56,131 nt of DNA from positions 1 to 56,131 of the forward strand of contig CALFEQ010000129.1 in the NCBI GenBank assembly GCA_937949945.1, given 5' to 3'. Source of the stretch: an uncultured Myxococcales bacterium. Lineage in GTDB: Bacteria > Myxococcota_A > Polyangia > Polyangiales > Polyangiaceae. Position 1 is the stretch's first letter. The number at the start of each line of letters is the position of its first letter. Below the pieces are notes generated by a model. The model searched no databases, was not told the origin of the DNA, and was given only the letters and a program-made list of their open reading frames with translations. This document shows, in pieces, positions 54,610 to 56,131 of this stretch. Made by a program: the position numbers and the translations under genes.

Positions 54610-55634
54610 TGAACACCCGGACGAACGGCCAGGTCTCGACCGACGGCGGCCGGCTCCCGCGCTCCGAGCCGCCGCCCTCCTCCCAGAAGCCGGCGGTGCG
54701 CCCGCGCGGAGAGGGGACCATCCTCGTCACGGGCGCGTGCGGACGGCTCGGCAAGCAGGTCGTCCGCATGCTCCACCGCGAGCGGACGGTCGTCGGCGTC
54801 GATCGCCGTCCCTTCCCGGACAAGCCGAAGGACGTACGCCACGAGCAGGTCGACATCCGCCGCAAGAAGCTGAAGGACATCTTCCGGTCCGAGCCGATCG
54901 AGGCGGTCGTCCACCTCGGCATCATGCACAACCCGCGCGTGTCGCAGGCCGAGCACCACTCGTGGAACGTCGCGGGCTTCCAGAAGCTGCTCGAGTACGT
55001 CGCGCAGTTCGACGTCCCGAAGCTCGTGGTCCTCTCGAGCGCGAACGTCTACGGCCCGCAGCCCGACAACGCGCAGTTCCTGACGGAGGAGGCTCCGCTG
55101 CTCGGCGGCGCCCGCTTCGGCGAGATCCGCGACCTCATCGAGGTCGACATGCTCGCGCAGAGCTTCTTCTGGAAGCATCCCGAGACGGAGACGGTCATCC
55201 TCAGGCCGGTGCACATCCTCGGCGGCGTCCACAACGCGGCCTCGAACTTCCTCCGCCTGCCGACCATCCCGACGCTCCTCGGCTTCGATCCGATGGTGCA
55301 GGTCATCCACGAGACCGACGTGGTCCGCGCCATCCGATGCGCGCTCGCGCCGGGCAAGCGCGGCATCTACAACATCGCCGGCCCCGATCCGCTCCCGCTC
55401 TCGCGCGCGATCAAGATCCTCCGCCGCCCGAGCATCCCCGTGCCGTACTCGCTCGGGAAGGTCGTCCTCAAGCGGCTCTGGTCCTTCCGCCTGACGACCT
55501 TCCCCGCCCCGGAGCTCGATCACATCCGCTACGTCTGCATGGTCGACGACTCCCGCGCGCGAGCCGAGCTCGGCTATGCGCCGCAGGTGTCGATCGAGGA
55601 CACGCTCAAGAGCGTCGACGCGGACGTCCGCTGA
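54609..55634 (+). CDS. Extended SDR protein lacking the Tyr-Lys pair
   Basis: This 341-residue protein is an NAD(P)-dependent epimerase/dehydratase-type SDR. After a Pro-rich N-terminus, the cofactor motif is TGACGRLG. Downstream HLGIMHNP and VVLSSANVYGPQ (the Ser-bearing strand) are in order. The place of the catalytic Tyr-x-x-x-Lys is FGEIR (in GARFGEIRDLIEVDML, where GalE has YGKSKLMVEQIL), so both residues are changed to Phe and Arg. The C-terminal half has the usual substrate-binding strands LRPVHILGG and VIHETDVVRAI. The start ATG 54609 overlaps the acyltransferase stop, suggesting joint lipid or sterol metabolism. It may bind a cofactor without normal SDR chemistry. Confidence 0.8.
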   Translation: MNTRTNGQVSTDGGRLPRSEPPPSSQKPAVRPRGEGTILVTGACGRLGKQVVRMLHRERTVVGVDRRPFPDKPKDVRHEQVDIRRKKLKDIFRSEPIEAVVHLGIMHNPRVSQAEHHSWNVAGFQKLLEYVAQFDVPKLVVLSSANVYGPQPDNAQFLTEEAPLLGGARFGEIRDLIEVDMLAQSFFWKHPETETVILRPVHILGGVHNAASNFLRLPTIPTLLGFDPMVQVIHETDVVRAIRCALAPGKRGIYNIAGPDPLPLSRAIKILRRPSIPVPYSLGKVVLKRLWSFRLTTFPAPELDHIRYVCMVDDSRARAELGYAPQVSIEDTLKSVDADVR

Positions 55635-55639
55635 GCGGC

Positions 55640-55885
55640 TCACCACTCCGACATCATGTCGAGCACGTAGGCGACGAGCGACGCCTCCTCTTCGCGTCCT
55701 TTCTCCGCGAGCTCTTCGCAGACCGTGGTGAACACGGCCTGCGCCCCTTTCTTCCCGAGACCTCTCCCCGCGATCTCGATCGCCGCGGCCCGGAGCGCCG
55801 TCGTCGGGTCGTCCTGGACGAGCGCCGCCAAGACCTCGTCGTGCGCTCGCTTCAGCTCGCCCTCGTAGAGGGGCTTGTCGATCAC
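55640..55885 (-). CDS. Small helical protein of 81 residues
   Basis: This short protein is predicted to be all-helical: DKPLYEGELKRAHDEVLAAL, then TTALRAAAIEIAGRGLGKKG and a Glu/Ala-rich end. I do not recognise a family. GTG 55885 is chosen because GGAGGT lies exactly five bases upstream; an ATG 12 codons earlier (55921) is not preceded by such a site. No hydrophobic or disordered stretch is seen. It faces the SDR gene (five bases between stops). Confidence 0.6.
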   Translation of the reverse strand: MIDKPLYEGELKRAHDEVLAALVQDDPTTALRAAAIEIAGRGLGKKGAQAVFTTVCEELAEKGREEEASLVAYVLDMMSEW

Positions 55886-55890
55886 TCGGG

Positions 55891-55896
55891 ACCTCC
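55891..55896 (-). promoter_or_regulatory. Ribosome-binding site GGAGGT
   Basis: Perfect anti-16S match on the minus strand, five bases before GTG 55885. It settles the start of the small protein, against the earlier ATG. Confidence 0.7.
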
Positions 55897-55934
55897 GTTC
55901 GTCGAGTACGGCTCCATTCATGAGCACTCTCGCG

Positions 55935-56131
55935 CCGCGCGCCAGGGGGTTTCGAGCCGCACGGCGGGGGGTGCCACACGGCACGACCAGGGGTGTCGCA
56001 CCGCACCACAGGGTCGCGCCACGCGACAGGGACGCGCCGGGCCCAGGATGGCCCAGGATCGCCACATGCCAAGATCGGGCCGCGCGCCTTTCGCTCTTCG
56101 ACTCGCACCAGGGTTGCGCCTCGCGCGCCAG
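55935..56131. repeat. Degenerate short tandem repeats at window edge
   Basis: Non-coding DNA upstream of the small minus-strand gene. Units of about 18-22 bases that end in CCAGGG or ACAGGG follow one another with substitutions: e.g. near 55945, 55990, 56010 and 56029, and again near 56109. The frame that spans it is rejected. It is cut by the window edge. Confidence 0.55.

Noticed and set aside
55935..56131. CRISPR array at the right edge
   Set aside because: The units are contiguous and degenerate with no spacers of constant length.

Overview
The window is a GC-rich stretch (about 70 % by eye) of chromosomal type and very probably comes from a myxobacterium (Myxococcota, perhaps the Polyangia side). 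The evidence is gene content: two Hanks-type Ser/Thr kinases, one with an N-terminal zinc ribbon; an AgmX/PglI-like lipoprotein; a zinc-ribbon/TPR membrane protein of the kind common in gliding myxobacteria; two PilT-like ATPases; giant TPR proteins; a TIGR02996/leucine-rich-repeat protein; and many lipoproteins, including a cysteine-rich one. I see no tRNA, rRNA, CRISPR array, transposase, integrase or phage gene. 36 protein-coding genes are supported.

Layout. 1-3339: three lipoproteins (LEA14-like, AgmX/PglI-like, C39-like peptidase). 3461-7388 (+): a translationally coupled trio of small oxidoreductase subunit, GMC flavoprotein, and a Ser/Thr kinase fused to a cyclic-nucleotide-binding domain. 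7398-11064 (-): two PilT-like ATPases. 11267-14709 (-): a DinG/XPD-type helicase followed by enolase. 14834-17194 (+): a TPR protein. 17219-18558 (-): two overlapping genes that together resemble RdgC. 18893-19690 (+): a single-pass membrane protein. 19717-34772 (-): a six-gene run, zinc-ribbon/TPR membrane protein > SppA lipoprotein > 2576-residue TPR protein > two lipoproteins > TerB-like protein, with three 4-bp stop/start overlaps. 35253-36833 (+): a Cys-rich lipoprotein and a small lipoprotein. 37009-38615 (-): HEAT-repeat protein and methyltransferase. 38771-41444 (+): M23 peptidase and a zinc-ribbon Ser/Thr kinase. 41509-42585 (-): AI-2E-type permease. 42650-49347 (+): outer-membrane beta-barrel candidate, a second giant TPR protein (1777 residues) and a 57-codon gene behind an unusually good promoter. 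49464-53388: repeat protein (+), TIG-domain lipoprotein (-), LD-carboxypeptidase (-). 53683-55885: PlsC-like acyltransferase and a divergent SDR (+), and a short protein of unknown function (-).

How the genes may work together (inference). The strongest physical unit is the 19717-34772 run. It couples an inner-membrane zinc-ribbon/TPR protein, a lipid-anchored signal-peptide peptidase, a huge cytosolic TPR scaffold and two exported lipoproteins, which fits an envelope-spanning assembly or trafficking module. Peptidoglycan/envelope enzymes (M23 peptidase, LD-carboxypeptidase, SppA, C39-like peptidase) and lipid enzymes (acyltransferase plus SDR) surround it.

At the DNA level, several + and - strand genes have a sigma70-like -10 hexamer ending only 5-9 bases before a GTG or TTG start. 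This suggests that leaderless or nearly leaderless transcripts are common here, and it settles some start codons. A second theme is a GCTCCAG-rich intergenic element directly after stop codons, including a perfect 19-bp inverted repeat. Start sites were chosen by reading; alternatives are stated in the entries.
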